Below, in pieces: positions 11,394 to 23,244 of a stretch of DNA of 64,000 nt. Source of the DNA: Mytilus edulis (lineage: Eukaryota; Mollusca; Bivalvia; Mytilida; Mytilidae); contig NC_092349.1 of NCBI RefSeq assembly GCF_963676685.1, positions 80,426,604-80,490,603 on the forward strand, read 5' to 3'. The first letter of the stretch is position 1. Every line of letters begins with the position of its first letter. Under the pieces are notes generated by a model. It saw only the letters and a list, made by a program, of their open reading frames with translations. It ran no database searches and was not told the DNA's origin. Made by a program: the position numbers and the translations under genes.

Positions 11394-12927
11394 AATATAG
11401 GCATCGGATTTAATGTCCCCATTCTGACCAGACGTGACTGCGTATTTATACATCCTGCACAGCCAAACGGACGATCAACATTGGCAAGTCGGGTGAAGAC
11501 AAAGTGGAAAGCTAGTTGAACGGCCGACACTCGGCTAACCGAGAGATAGGTCGGTTAATCTATATTGAGTATGCGGCTATATCGGCGGTGGGTCTGTTAA
11601 TCGGGTTGGCTAAAGTCTGTTAATCAGGTGTTATCGTGAAAATCAGTGCAAGGTCAGCATGTTTCATTGTATTACTTTTTAATTATATTTATATCATAAA
11701 AACTATTCATGTCTGACAAAATGATTTGGAGTACTGAATACAGTGGTGTAATTATTTTTTTTCTAGCTTCAATAAACGATCTATAATATGAAAAGGCGAG
11801 TTACTCATCAATAAATTTATACACATTTTACACACACAAAATGTACACAAAAATGACAAGTTGGTTGAGTTTACTTGCATGCAATCTTTTGAACATCGAA
11901 AAAAGACTGGCATTATGTTTGTTTACCATATTAACATCAATATGTGAAAAATCTACACGAAAAACTGTATTTTGGTGACATAAATCAATTTTTGATAAAA
12001 ATATGGTCTGTTAATGGGTCGGATGTATAAAACTCGGTCTGTTAATTGGTCTGTTAAGAGTTATGAATGACTTTACAAGTATAATTTAATTGCTATATGG
12101 GATGTTATCTGAATAAAGAGATAGGCCAAATATTAGTGGTTAGAATAAATGGAAACAACACATGAACAATGAAACATAAGTTTAGACAATGGAATCTGAA
12201 AATTGATAGAAATGATTTTAAAAAGTGTAAAATCAAAGTAATATTAATTTCATCAAAGAATGGTCGCATATATCATGTGGATTCTGTTTCATTGATATAA
12301 ATGGCACCAATTTGTCATTTACATAGCTAACAAGTACATACATCAGAGATAAACTTCGTAATGTTTTGATCTTTTTTATCAAATGAACTGAAATATGTTT
12401 ATAATGCAAACAAATATAGACAAACCTTTCAACATCAACCTTTCTCTACACCACCTTGAAGGTCACTCGATAGAAAAACAAGCACGTTTGCGGACTGCGA
12501 GTCGGCTAAATGACTTAAGATATCATAGGAATACATCATTACTCGAAAAATAAAATTAATATTATGCATTTATTGTGATTTACAGGAATATAAAATTGTC
12601 TTGTTGTTACACATTAAATCAGCACCCAACACTAATATAAAAAAAACTTACTAATGTCTATTTCTTGTTTAGAACCACGGTTTAGAACTTGGTAAAGACA
12701 TTTCCTTAGTCGGCAGAAAATGAGAATGATGACTCGATACAAAGGAAAATACATACCGGAAATAAACTTCTCATAGATACCAGGATTGAAATTTTATATT
12801 CGCGCCTTATTAATATATTTACGCCAGACACGCGTTTCGTGTATGAAAAACTCATCAGTGACGCTCGAAAAAGATGTTTAAAAGGCCAAAATCAAAGTTG
12901 AAAAGCATTCAGGAAATACAACTAATA

Positions 12928-13626
12928 CCGGCGTCACACATCAGCGTATAGCTCCGGCGTGTTAAAAATCATTTACGCTGCCAATATGCTTTAAGCGTGT
13001 ATTGGGCGTACTAGAAGTGTACCTAAGGCTAAGCGTTTATCCGGCGTTCAAGAAACGTGTGTTGGCGTATGTTGTATGTTTTTTATGCTGCATACACATT
13101 TCCTCGGGTTGTAGCGTTCATCAAGCGTATTTACTTTCCTTCAGTGGCTAGAGGTATAGGGGAGGGTTGATATCTCATAAACATGTTTATCCCCTCCGCA
13201 ATTTTGAGCCTGTCCCAAGTCAGGAGCGTCTGGCCTTTGTTAGTCTTATATGATTTTTAATTTTAGTTTCTTGTGTATAATTCGGAGTTTATTATGACGT
13301 CCATTATCACTGTACTAGTATGCATATTTTTTAAGGGGCCAGCTGAAGGACGCCTACGGGTGCGGGAGTTTCTCTCTACATTGAAGACCCATTGGTGGCC
13401 TTTGTCTGTTGCCTGTTCTATGGTCGGGTTGTTGTCGCTTTGACACGTTCCCCATGTCCTTTCTCAATTTTACCTTTGTTTTTCGACGTACTTCAAACTT
13501 ATGCAACGCGCTTTGAACGATTGCTAAACGTTCCTATGGCGTGCAACTAACGTATACCGACTTTGTCAGTTTTCTCTGTACGTTTGATGCACGCTGGTCT
13601 ATCCGCCAATGTGTGACGCCGGCATA
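12928..13626. mobile_element. Nested foldback-type element (CCGGCGTCACACAT ends)
   Basis: It lies inside the 3-kb element. The left end reads 'taccggcgtcacacatcagc' and the right end 'ccaatgtgtgacgccggcat'. The interior includes many variants of 'ggcgt', 'gcgttc' and 'gcgta', and itself contains a minus-strand family B copy at 13139-13487, giving three levels of nesting. No open reading frame of note. Confidence 0.7.
13139..13487 (-). repeat. Family B dispersed repeat, inverted copy
   Basis: Reads, on the minus strand, from 'ggaaatgggg'-like sequence through 'gacaacaacccgacca', 'gaggcgtccttcagctggcc' and 'ctcctgacttgggacaggct' to 'caaccctcccctatacctct'. Other copies are at 21905-22215, 25223-25615 and 49828-49962. 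It is non-coding. Confidence 0.75.
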
Positions 13627-14520
13627 AGGTAATCTTTTCCTAAGGTAGAAAAGCCTTAGTAATCCAAAGAAAACGCATGGAATTTAACCAGCTGAATTGC
13701 AACACATGACAGATTCATAGATGTTACAGACTTTGAAAAGACAAAAAAATAAGGCTGATTGATAACTTGGCGTAAATAATAAATTCATGCGAATTCGAGC
13801 GGCCAATCAGTCCATATAACGCTAATTTGAAATGACACACCCTTTTAATGAAATGCAGAGAATTTTTTTTTAAATAAAAGTGCTCTTTCTATAAGGATAC
13901 TGTTGCACCGTATTGTAATTTTTTCGTTATAAGTACATCTCATTTTTTTCAATGTGAAAATATAAACTCAAGGTAGTAAGACTATTGTCGTGGCTAAATA
14001 ACTCTTAACTGACACGATTTAAATTGTCCAACCCATTAACAGACTGTATTCCCCTAATATTCATTAAAATGTGGTATAACTCAACTTACATAACAATTAT
14101 GAAATATTTATCAATGACAATTGATTTTTTAGAACCAAAGTACTACTTTGTGTCCTTTAAATCATATCTAAAAATGGTTTTTGGCCTTTTATCTAAAATA
14201 TTGCTATGCGTACAAGCATAAAAACCACATACTTGCGCGACGCCTTTTCGTTTTACTTAAAATTGCGCAGACTATGCATTTTTTTTAATGGTGGAAAATG
14301 TTCTATGATAGATATCATTTTGTCAGACACTTTTCTTTTTTTGATGTGATTCTCATAATGTGCCAAAAAATCTGTATATTTAACAGAGTTTAACATTAAA
14401 TTGTGAGTTTTACTCTTAACAGACGTATAACCAACCCGATTAACAGACCCACCGCCTATATAGCCGCATACTCATTATAGATTAACCGACCTATCTCTCG
14501 GTTAGCCGAGTGTCGGCCGT

Positions 14521-15099
14521 GTAACTACTAATTGAAAAACTCATGTGTCTAAGTTGAAGTTAATTTAATTTTTTGTTGATAGAAGTGAAATGATCTGAAC
14601 CAAACTTCTAGTTTATAGTTTCTATATAAGGTAAAATCGTAAAAACATTCAATTCTATCCAATATTCCATTCATTATAAGGACGAGCGACTAGTGTACAC
14701 ATGACATTCGATAATTAATAGTTGTGACAACTTCACTGGCTTTCATCTACAGATAACGTTGTTTATTATTTTTTTAATATTTGTGAAAAAATTATGTGTA
14801 GGCACGTGCTTAAAGTGCCTAACGGCAGCTACGCCCCTGTGAGTGTGAATTCACATTACAGTAAGACGTGTCACGGTACTTTTCTATCCCAAATTCATGT
14901 TATTAATTTTGATCTTATATTTGTTATTCTCGTCGGATTTTGTCTAGATTAAATGCTCAGTTCGTTTCTTTGTGTGTTACATTTCATTGTTGTGTCGTTG
15001 TTCTCCTCTTGCGTTTCCCTCAGTTTTAGTTTGTAACCCGGAATTTTTTTTTTCATTCGATTTATGAGTTTCGAACAGCGATATATACTACTAGTAGTT
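14521..15099. other. Unassigned sequence, isolated hAT-like end at 14839
   Basis: AT-rich apart from 'ggcagctacgcccctg' ending at 14839, which mirrors the CAGGGGCGTA end at 9358. The two ends lack matching flanks, so I do not join them. No gene or RNA is visible. Confidence 0.4.
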
Positions 15100-15990
15100 G
15101 TGCCTTTATTTGCACTTGGAGATGTATGAATCAGCACATGTAAAGCAAAATATTGTCCTATGAAATATTGTACCACAAGACAATATTTCATAACTATGTA
15201 TCATGAAATATTGTCCTCGTCTATGGAAAAATGTCCAGAGAAGGACAAATTTGCATAGTGAAATTGTGTCTGTATATAGACAATATTTCACGGATGAATA
15301 CTATGGAATTTTGTCTTGTTAAAGGAGGTTATATTTTGTGTGAATTAAGACAATATTTCACAGATAAATACTACAAAATTGTGTCCTGTTAAAGGGAGGT
15401 TATATTTTGGTTATATTTCGTGAGTATTGAGACAATATTTTATAGACAGATTGTCATGGAATTTCGTCTCATGAAGGGGAGGTTATCAACATATATTCAT
15501 GTATATAGAATTTTTTCTGCAGCATGTGCCTGTGTATATATTTACAAAGTAAGCTATTGTCAGTACATTACTTATACTTGTACAGTATAATGTAATAAAA
15601 TGAAACCTACGTTAAACAATTCTTTAATCTATAATAAAACATTTGTAATGTTTCTATGCAAATTTGAAACTCACTATTAGTAATAATATAAATTCTCTAC
15701 TATACAAAACAATTTCTGTTATTAATCTAAAAATATTCATGCTGCATGCTTGTGCACTATTTCTAATTGTGAAATAGTTTGATATTTTCAAAGCCAGTAT
15801 TTCATATATAGTGAAGTATTGTCATGAACAGAATTTCATAGTAAAATATTGTCCAGAAGGAGGTGACAAATTTTAATGGACAAGGACACTATTTCATAAT
15901 GAAATATTGTCCAAGACAATATGAAATACTGTCAGTGGACAATATTTTATATGAAAATTTGTCCGACAGACAATATTTCATGGAGGACAA
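15100..15990. repeat. Array of 'gacaatatttca' / 'tgaaatattgtc' words
   Basis: Two clusters (about 15140-15480 and 15780-15990) are built of the 12-base word GACAATATTTCA and its reverse complement, in both orientations with variable 10-60 base spacers. Examples are 'gacaatatttcataactatg' and 'gaaatattgtccaagacaat'. A plain AT-rich 300-base stretch separates them. The design parallels the short-word array at 10288-11393 but with a different word. It explains all open frames in this part. Confidence 0.8.
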
Positions 15991-16521
15991 TATTTTATGT
16001 TACACACATTGCAAGGCGGATGCATTTTCACGCATGTGGTTTAATTGTTGCAGTATGTCAGTTGTGTTTTCACAAATTGGGAAAAGGACCAATGTCAGTC
16101 AGGGCACAGGCACTTGTCTCAGAAAAAAAATTTCCTATATACCTTAATATAACACAAGGTACTTAACTAAATTTTTTGAAAAATGACACCCAGTCCCGAA
16201 TTCCCGTTATTTTTCGATTTCTCGGTTGTCAAACCTACTTAAACTTATTATGCCGTAAATCTAAATTGATTTATCTACACAATGGTATATGACACGACTA
16301 TCATTGTTGCCGGGATCATTAGTAGCTAAGCAGGTCTCAGAAGTCGGTCAACAGGATTTTTTTTTGCATTCGTCTCAAACTTTGGCAACACCCAGTCCGC
16401 ATGTAATTTTATACTGGTTTTTCATTGGTCAATCGTCTGGCTAAAACTAAATGTGGGAAATTTTGGTCAATTTATAACTCTACATTAGTGTCGTTGTGTA
16501 CACGTGTGCTTCATAACAAAA

Positions 16522-17077
16522 TGAATGTCAAACAGCTTATAGCATTGAATGAGGTAAAAAATGGTCATAACCTTTTGCTTCTGGGGCAAAATGGAACGAG
16601 GAAGAGCCATTTGGTCTGTACTATAGAACAAGAACTAAAACAAGAACGTGTCCTCAGTACACGAATGCCCCACTCGCACTATCATTTTCTATGTTCAGTG
16701 GACCGTGAAATTGGGGTAAAATCTCTAATTTGGCATTAAAATTAGAAAGATCATATGATAGGGAACATGTGTACCAAGTTTGAAGTCGATTGGACTTCAA
16801 CTTCATCAAAAACTACCTCGACCAAAAACTTTAACCTGAAGCGGGACAGACGGACGAACGAACGCACAGACCAGAAAACATAATGCCCCTCTACTATCGT
16901 AGGTGGGGCATAAAAAGGGGGGAAACGGTCGCAGTCACAGGAACAACGGGAGTGGCTTCCTTGAATATATGTGGGATTACTGTCCATTCCTGCTCCGGTA
17001 TAGCAGATGGTCATTTTTCAAATGACGAACTATTACAAAAATTGACTATTGATGAATATTTTCGAAAATACAATTAA
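16522..17077 (+). pseudogene. PIF1-type DNA helicase fragment, disrupted by a repeat
   Basis: The first piece (16522-16636) reads MNVKQLIALNEV, then GHNLLLLGQNGTRKSHLV, which is the PIF1 N-terminal segment with Walker A; the usual GTGK(S/T) is GTRKS here, a damaged P-loop. After the family D insertion (16637-16915) the second piece continues with ETVAVTGTTGVASLNI, GITVHSCSGIADGHFSNDEL, matching the next PIF1 segment (motif Ia, TGTTGVAA-like). It then ends at a stop at 17075-17077. The two pieces abut in the family order, so the repeat inserted into an originally continuous reading frame. Only about 100 residues of a family of 500 or more are present. It cannot encode an active helicase. Its place between long TIRs suggests gene-fragment capture by the transposon. 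Confidence 0.82.
16637..16915 (+). repeat. Family D repeat nested in the helicase fragment
   Basis: Starts 'acaagaacgtgtcctcagta' and ends 'taggtggggcataaa'; it differs from the 8950 copy by only a handful of bases. It is the youngest layer here: repeat inside helicase fragment inside transposon. Confidence 0.85.
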
Positions 17078-18049
17078 GGGGTTCTGCATGTTTAGGATTT
17101 TAAAAATGTCAATTTACCATTCAAATAAGGATTGACATATGTTTTTGTTTTGTTTTCCCTACTCAAAATGATATCAAAATGTTATTAGAAATATACATAC
17201 CATGAACAAATAGCATTATTAGCTAAATACATCTTTTCATGATACTTCAAAATTTCTCGCTTTTCAAACCTTTTGGAGTTATCTCAATATCTTATGTAAA
17301 GTCCAGAGAGAGTCTGAATGATGTCAATAAAATGGGAAAATCTGAGTTCTAAAATTAGAAACTCCTGACACATTCGACAGACCTCAAAAAACACTTATTT
17401 GGGTTTGTTTCACATAATCTGTAAAGAATTAACAATAAAGATAATAATTTATAGTCAGAGGGAAGCAGACAGTTTTTATTTTATTAATTTTTATAATAAT
17501 TCAATCACTGCGGGCTGGGTCACTTCAGTTGCCAAAGTTTGAGACTAATGCAAAAACAATCCAGTTGACCGACTTCTGAGACCTGCTACTAATGATCCCG
17601 ACAACAATGATAGTCGTGTCATATACCATTGTGTAGATAAATCAATTTAGATTTACGGCATATTAAGTTTAGGTAGGTTTGACAACCGAGAAATCGAAAA
17701 ATAACGGGAATTCGGGACTGGGTGTCATTTTTCAAAAAATTTAGTTAAGTACCTTGTGTTATATTAAGGTATATAGGAACAAAATTTTCTGAGACAAGTG
17801 CCTGTGAGTCAGGGGTAATGCTAAAACAAGTCATGTTTATTTTTTTGAAGATGTAAGTAATATTTACATAAAAATGAATTTGTAATATTGTCATTTCATT
17901 TTCAAGGTTAGAAAAATCTCTCCCTTAATCTTCTCAAAAATCTCATCATAGTAATGGTTTTACTTTTGGGAGGTAAAAACATGCCTACGCAAAATCATCA
18001 TGATTTTTGTCTTGCCTTGACGGAGTTAAAAAGCAAGATATAGGTATGC

Positions 18050-18910
18050 TGTTTCTGGCGTAGGCGCGATGGCAGCGGTATCAACAATGTATTAGTTTGT
18101 GATTTATAGGTCTAGTTTATGGTGAAAAACCACAAGTGGTAGGTCATGATATCTTATTATCATGGAGGTTATTTTGCCCTGCATTCTCAGTCTTGGTCTT
18201 GGTCGATTGACTTTGATACTTTTGCTTATTTTACATGCATTAGCTTGTGATTACGTCAGTTTATGTGGAACCACTAGTGTAAGGTCGATCAACGATATTT
18301 GGTATGCAGTTGTGTAAGCATTGGCATATCTCATTTCCATGAAGATTATTTGGCTCTTTCCTGCTAATCGTGGTCTGTTGACTTTGAAAATTTTGCTACG
18401 TTACCACGTATACATGTGTGATAAGGTCAATTCAAAGGGAACCATTAGTGGTAGGCCAATGTTAATTGGTATTCAGTTGAATAAGCATGAGCGGATTACA
18501 TTTCCATGGTCCTGAACCCCCCCCCCCCCCCCCTCAGTCATGGTCTATGGACTTTTAAACTTTTTCTTTGTTTACAAGTATTAGTTTGTGACTAGATCCG
18601 TTTAAGATGAACTGCTATTAAATGTTAAGTCAACGAAACTTGGTGTTCAAATTTATTGGCATTTGCATGTATTATCGTTTCCGTGGAGATTAAATAGCCC
18701 CAATCCCTCTTCATGGTTCATCGACTTTGAAACTTTTACAGTCGACAAGTTAATGTTTGTGTTTTGGTTTGTTTAAAAGGAACGTCTTTGATAAGTCAGT
18801 GATATTTGAAATGCAGTTGTAATAGCATTGGCACATCTCATTTACATGGAGATTGTTTTGCCATGTACCTCATTCATGGTTCATTGACTTTGAATGTTTG
18901 AATAACTGAT
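18050..18910 (+). repeat. Tandem repeat, unit about 170 bp, about 5 copies
   Basis: The words 'catggtctattgactttgaa', 'gcattggcatatctcatttc' and 'catggagattattttgcc' recur about every 170 bases (the GACTTT word falls near 18209, 18380, 18550, 18722 and 18887). Related single or paired units occur at 41925-42250 and about 53290-53560. Copies are 20-30% diverged. One copy carries a C-homopolymer at 18517-18534. Confidence 0.8.
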
Positions 18911-19284
18911 GAAAAGTGTTAAAGTATTGCTATTTTAATTTCAACATTTGCATAATAAAAAAATTAAAAATGCAAGATATATCTCTGTGATAAACAGTTT
19001 ATCTAATTGTCTTCTGATAAGGGATAAATCTTAAAATCTCCAAAACTAAACAAAGAAATCATTTCGCACAAATTTCAAGTAATTGTTTAAGGCAATCAAA
19101 AAGATTAATCAGATGGCTTGAAAATTAGCAGTATTTTGAAGATAACAGACAAATCAGATTTGCAGGTTCAATCAGCACTGACAGCAGTAGAGTGAGTAGC
19201 TGCATTTTAGCATTGTAAGCACATGATTACAAATAATTTAAGAATTTTTTTCACGTCATTGAAATTATACTTTTATGAATAGCT
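18911..19284. other. Unassigned AT-rich sequence
   Basis: No feature recognised. Confidence 0.4.
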
Positions 19285-20555
19285 AATATAAACCAGAGGC
19301 TCTAAATAACCTGTGTCGCTCATCTTGGTCTATGTGCATATTGAACAAAGAACACAGATGGATTCATGTCAAAATTGTGCTTTAGTGATGGTGGTGTGTT
19401 TGCAGATCTTACTTTACTGAACATTCTTTCTGCTTACAATCATCTTTATCTATAATGAACTTGACCCAGCAGTAACAGTGGAAAATATTTTGTAAAAATT
19501 ATGAAAATTGTTAAAAATTGACTATAAAGGTCAATAACTCCTTAAGGGGTCAGTTGACCATTCTGATCATGTTAACTTATTTTTATGTCTTACTTTGCTG
19601 TACATTATTGCTGTTTACAGTTCATCTCTTAAAATTTCCAATTCAGGGGCAGTAACCAAAAAACGGGTTACCTGATTGATCTGAAAATTTCAGGGCAGAT
19701 AGATCTTACTCTAATGAACAATTTTATCCCGTCAAATTAGCTTTAAATGCTTTGATGTCAGAGATATGAACCAAAAACTGCAATTTACCCTATGTGCTCA
19801 AATACTATTTTAGCCATGTCGGCCATCTTGGTTCTCGGGCGGGGCCATTGGACACATGTTTAAACTTCATACCCTAATGATGATTGTGGACATGTTTGGT
19901 TAAATTTGCCTTAATAGTTTTAGAGGAGAAGATTTTTGTAAAATATTACAAAAAATTACGAAAAATTGTTAAAGATTGACTATCAAGGGCAATTACTCCT
20001 TAAGGGGTTAACTGACCATTTTGGTCATGAAAATTATTTGTAGATCTAATTCTTACTTTTCTGAACATTATTGCTGTTTACAGTTTATCTCTATCTATAA
20101 TAATATTCAAGATAATAACCAAAAACGGCAAAATTTCCTTAAAATTACCATTTTTCAGGGGCAGCAACCCAACAACAGGTTGTCTGATTCATCTAAAAAC
20201 TTCAGGGCAGATAGATCTTGACCTGACAAACAACTTTATGTCCATGTCAGATTTGCCCTGAATGCTTTAGTTTCAGAGATATAAACCAAAATCTACATTT
20301 TACCCCTATGTTCTATTTTTAGCCATGACGGCCATCTTGGTTGGTTGGCCAGGTCAACGTACAAATTTTTCAAACTAGATATCCCAATGATGATTGTGGC
20401 CAAGTTTGGTTTAATTTAATTGGCCCAGTAGTTTCAGAGGAGAAATATTTTGTAAAAGTTAGCGACGGACGACGACGACGGACGACGGACGCCAAGTGAT
20501 GAGAAAAACTCACTTGGCCCTTTGGGCTAGGTGCAGAGGGCCGAGTGAGCTAAAA
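19285..20555 (+). repeat. Family A repeat, near-complete copy
   Basis: Runs from 'accagaggctctaaataacc' to 'cgagtgagctaaaaag'. It contains two passes of the 'aattcaggggcagtaacc ... gccatcttg' module and a terminal trinucleotide run 'gacgacgacgacggacgacg' at about 20465-20490. No coding potential. Confidence 0.8.
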
Positions 20556-20561
20556 AGAAGA

Positions 20562-20712
20562 TGTAGCGGATTGCCAATGAGACAACTCTCCACAAGAGAC
20601 CAAATGACATTACAACCTTCAACAATGAGCAAACCCATACAGCATAGTCAGCTATAAAAGACCCCGAAATGACAATGTATTAACAATTCAAACGGGACTA
20701 CTTGTTATACCA
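20562..20712 (+). repeat. Family G repeat fragment
   Basis: 'agatgtagcggattgccaat', 'gagacaactctccacaagag', 'ccttcaacaatgagcaaacc' and 'ctataaaagaccccgaaatg' match the copy at 2718. Confidence 0.75.
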
Positions 20713-20847
20713 AAAAATATGTATACAAATGATAACTACGAAAGAAAAGCCTCCAAATGCATTGAATTGATTTTGTTGCCAATAAACATGATAAAGTGTG
20801 TGGTTCAATTGTTTTGATATTTTTGTCATACATTTTTAAGACGGACG

Positions 20848-20955
20848 CACAGGCCCGCCATCGTTAAAACATCATGCGCCATCGTCAAAAGATACCCGCC
20901 ATCGTTGAATTATCTTCCGCCATCGTCAAATGATATCCGCCATTGTCAAAACGAA
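20848..20955 (+). repeat. Short tandem repeat 'ccgccatcgtcaaa', about 21-22 bp, 5 copies
   Basis: Five copies of CGCCATCGT(C/T)AAA followed by an 8-9 base A/T spacer ('gatac', 'ttatctt', 'gatat'). Copies are imperfect. The block is CpG-containing within AT-rich DNA. Confidence 0.85.
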
Positions 20956-21808
20956 GGAGGGACAAGGTTAAGGTCTGAACAGTTGCAATAACCATGTGTA
21001 TCAACTCTAATATACCAAGACAAATATATGCATGAGAAGAATAACTTGAATCAAAATAGATCTAGATGTTCAGAGAAAATTTACAATACACAGACAAAAG
21101 ACAGATGCATTGTCAGAGTAATGGGGGTACAGAATAGTGGGGCTGTCAGAGTAATGGGGTGACAAAATAATGGTTGTAAGACTAATAAGATTTAATTTAA
21201 ACATATTTATTATTTATAGTGGATTGGGAAACAAGTTTTGCAATTTATATTAACCCCTTTCCATTTTGCGGGTGCAAGTGCTGACTTGCAGCGGCATTAG
21301 CCTGCTCTTTTTCGAAATCTGCAAGGGTGTCTTTCACGTGCAAAAGATATGGCTCTCTCTTAACACGAGTCAGCCATTTATCGTCCCCTTCCGACGGACG
21401 AATAAGCTCGAGATGTCACCGTATTACCAAATTCCACCTCAAAAACCTTTTGCCATGTCTGTGAAAGGAAAACATGCCTATCAAATTCCACATGAAACAC
21501 AAAACGCATTTAACTTTTATATATAACAATCTAGGGGGGGGGGGGGGGGGGGCAATAACTTTTATGTTAACCTGTTTTAGCCTTTTATAAGGTGTTCTTA
21601 ACTGTTATATGAGATAAAATTGAACTGTTAACTGTTTTCAACCCACAGTCTGTTATCTGTTCCGTTAAATTTTGCAATGATTTTTTTTTGAAAGTGGGAC
21701 TCCTGTTATATGTTAATTCACTCTTAAAGTGTTCACTGTTTTTGACATAATTTGTCTCTGTGAACTGATCTTAACTGTTATTTACACGAATCTTTGACGC
21801 CTTACAGC

Positions 21809-21867
21809 AAGGCGTCAAAGAAAAAAATATAATAGCCTTTCAAGAAGTCATAATTATTTGGACTAAT
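21809..21867. mobile_element. Half copy of the TAGTCC-type MITE (31638 subtype)
   Basis: 'agaaaaaaatataatagcct' followed by 'gtcataattatttggacta' matches the right half of the 31638-31795 element; the left half is missing or replaced by 'gacgccttacagcaaggcgt'. Confidence 0.7.
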
Positions 21868-21904
21868 ATGTTACTGTCTTTGGGGATCTTTGAAAATATT
21901 AATC

Positions 21905-22215
21905 CTTGATGAAATTGAGAATGGAAATGGGGAATGTCTAAGAAGCAACAACCCGACAAAAAGAGTAGAAAACAGCCCATGGCAAAACAAAAACGAGTCT
22001 TCAACACAAGTTATATGGTCATCATCATACTTTATTTCCTCCTAAAAAAAATCAAGACGTATATGGCTGAGGTTCCAGACTTGGGACAGGTACAACAAAT
22101 GTGACGATGTTAACAATGTTTTGTGAGATCAAGAAATAAAAAATGTTTTGTGAGATCAAGAAAAAAAAATTGTTTTGTGAGATCTCAACTCTCCCCCTAT
22201 ACTTCTAACCCATGT
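21905..22215 (+). repeat. Family B repeat copy with a 30-base internal triplication
   Basis: 'tgaaattgagaatggaaatg', 'caacaacccgac' and 'cttgggacagg' identify family B. Near its right end the phrase 'tgttttgtgagatc' plus 'aagaaa' occurs three times in a row (22110-22190). Confidence 0.75.
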
Positions 22216-23240
22216 AGTTCATTTCTGCCTCCTATTTATAATTTATCCAACAGTTTATAGGAGGGGGCCACTTCACACCTAGCTAAAACCCTGGTCAGTC
22301 CCAAGATAAATACATTTAAGATGTTAAAGAAAGTTACATTGACCCAGAGCACCGCAATGGAGTTGTGAAAAATAAAGTACTGTTTGAATTTGCAATTCGA
22401 AAAATAATTGAACAATGCGGCATGGTATAAGAGGAAGACACATGAGGACTTAGTTCTCAAATTGATGCCAAATTTGCTAGTCTAAGACTTTAGAAATGTA
22501 AAGATGGACAAAAGGCTTTTTCTATATCAGCTATGGGTTCTAGGGTACTTTGTGATTTATACATTCATTTTAACATGTTTCATGATTTGCAATATAAATC
22601 AGTAATCTTTTCAATTCCTTTTTATAAAAGCTTATAAGCTACGAGTCGCATGAATACACCGATGTATTAGGCCCCCAACCATAATGGTTAGACCCTATAG
22701 TAATCATGGTAACAACTCCGTCTGTATGTCACACTTTCCTGCGTTGCACGAGAACCCAAGTTTGATTCGAATGAAACGTTAACACAACAATACACATAAC
22801 AAGAGGAAGCCTTTCTTTTGATTATAAAGCATTTTCGATGATTCATATCTGAAAAATTGGACTATGGCTGGTGAGGCCTTTCCTCAGGGCCTTTCAAGAC
22901 GTCACTCTGTCAATGTGGGATATAAAAAAAAACACAGAAAATGTCAAAATCCATAAATACCCACAGAGGCGCATGATTGATTATCTGGACAAATTTGAGA
23001 GTTGGTATGATTTGTGGTATCTGCATGTTTTTGTGGTTTTTTTTACATTTGAATGACAAAATATTTTGCAAAAAGAATTTTGAATTACCCATTAATATGT
23101 CGATAACATAAATACTACAGTGCCACCTATAACAATGTAAATTCAAAAGATAGTCACGATCCAGAGCAAAAATGTTTATCCTTCTATTTTAGTTCCGGGA
23201 TATGGTTTTTAGACGAATCTGTCATATGACTTCCATCATC
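22216..23240. other. Unassigned sequence
   Basis: No gene recognised. The stretch 22640-22860 is more GC-rich and contains a weak B-box-like 'gtttgattcgaa', but no matching A box or cloverleaf, so it is not called as a tRNA or SINE. Confidence 0.35.
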
Positions 23241-23244
23241 ACGT

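Larger units (their letters stand above)
11520..14520. mobile_element. 3.0-kb non-autonomous element with about 89-bp TIRs
   Basis: Left TIR 11520-11608 starts 'acggccgacactcggctaac'; the right end 14432-14520 is its reverse complement with a few mismatches, including 'gagtatgcggctatat' and 'gggtctgttaatcgggttgg'. The word GGTCTGTTAA recurs inside both ends (around 11589, 11611, 12005, 12037, 12049 and inverted near 14037 and 14437), like clustered subterminal binding sites. No transposase is seen in the interior, which carries a nested element at 12928-13626. I found no clear target-site duplication. Confidence 0.8.
16105..17806. mobile_element. 1702-bp DNA transposon with long TIRs and 8-bp TSD, carrying a helicase fragment
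   Basis: The TIRs start CACAGGCACTTGTCTCAG and extend about 290 bp (16105-16397 and 17516-17806) with few differences, for example 'gggaattcgggactgggtgt' on the right against its complement on the left. The flanks are the exact 8-bp direct repeat agtcaggg (16097-16104 and 17807-17814). An 8-bp duplication with CA..TG ends fits the hAT or P superfamilies; the choice is inference. No transposase is present. Instead the interior holds a broken PIF1-helicase fragment, itself interrupted by a family D repeat. Deletion derivatives of the family lie at 10594-10691 and as an 18-base end near 11164. Confidence 0.9.

Noticed and set aside
9358-14839. CAGGGGCGTA at 9358 and TACGCCCCTG at 14839 as ends of one 5.5-kb hAT element
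   Set aside because: Only the outer ten bases and a loose 'taggcac' match; the flanking 8-mers (atttaagt, tgagtgtg) are not a duplication. More likely two separate element ends.
22740-22830. tRNA gene or tRNA-derived SINE head ('gtttgattcgaa' B-box-like)
   Set aside because: No A box at the right distance and no cloverleaf can be drawn.
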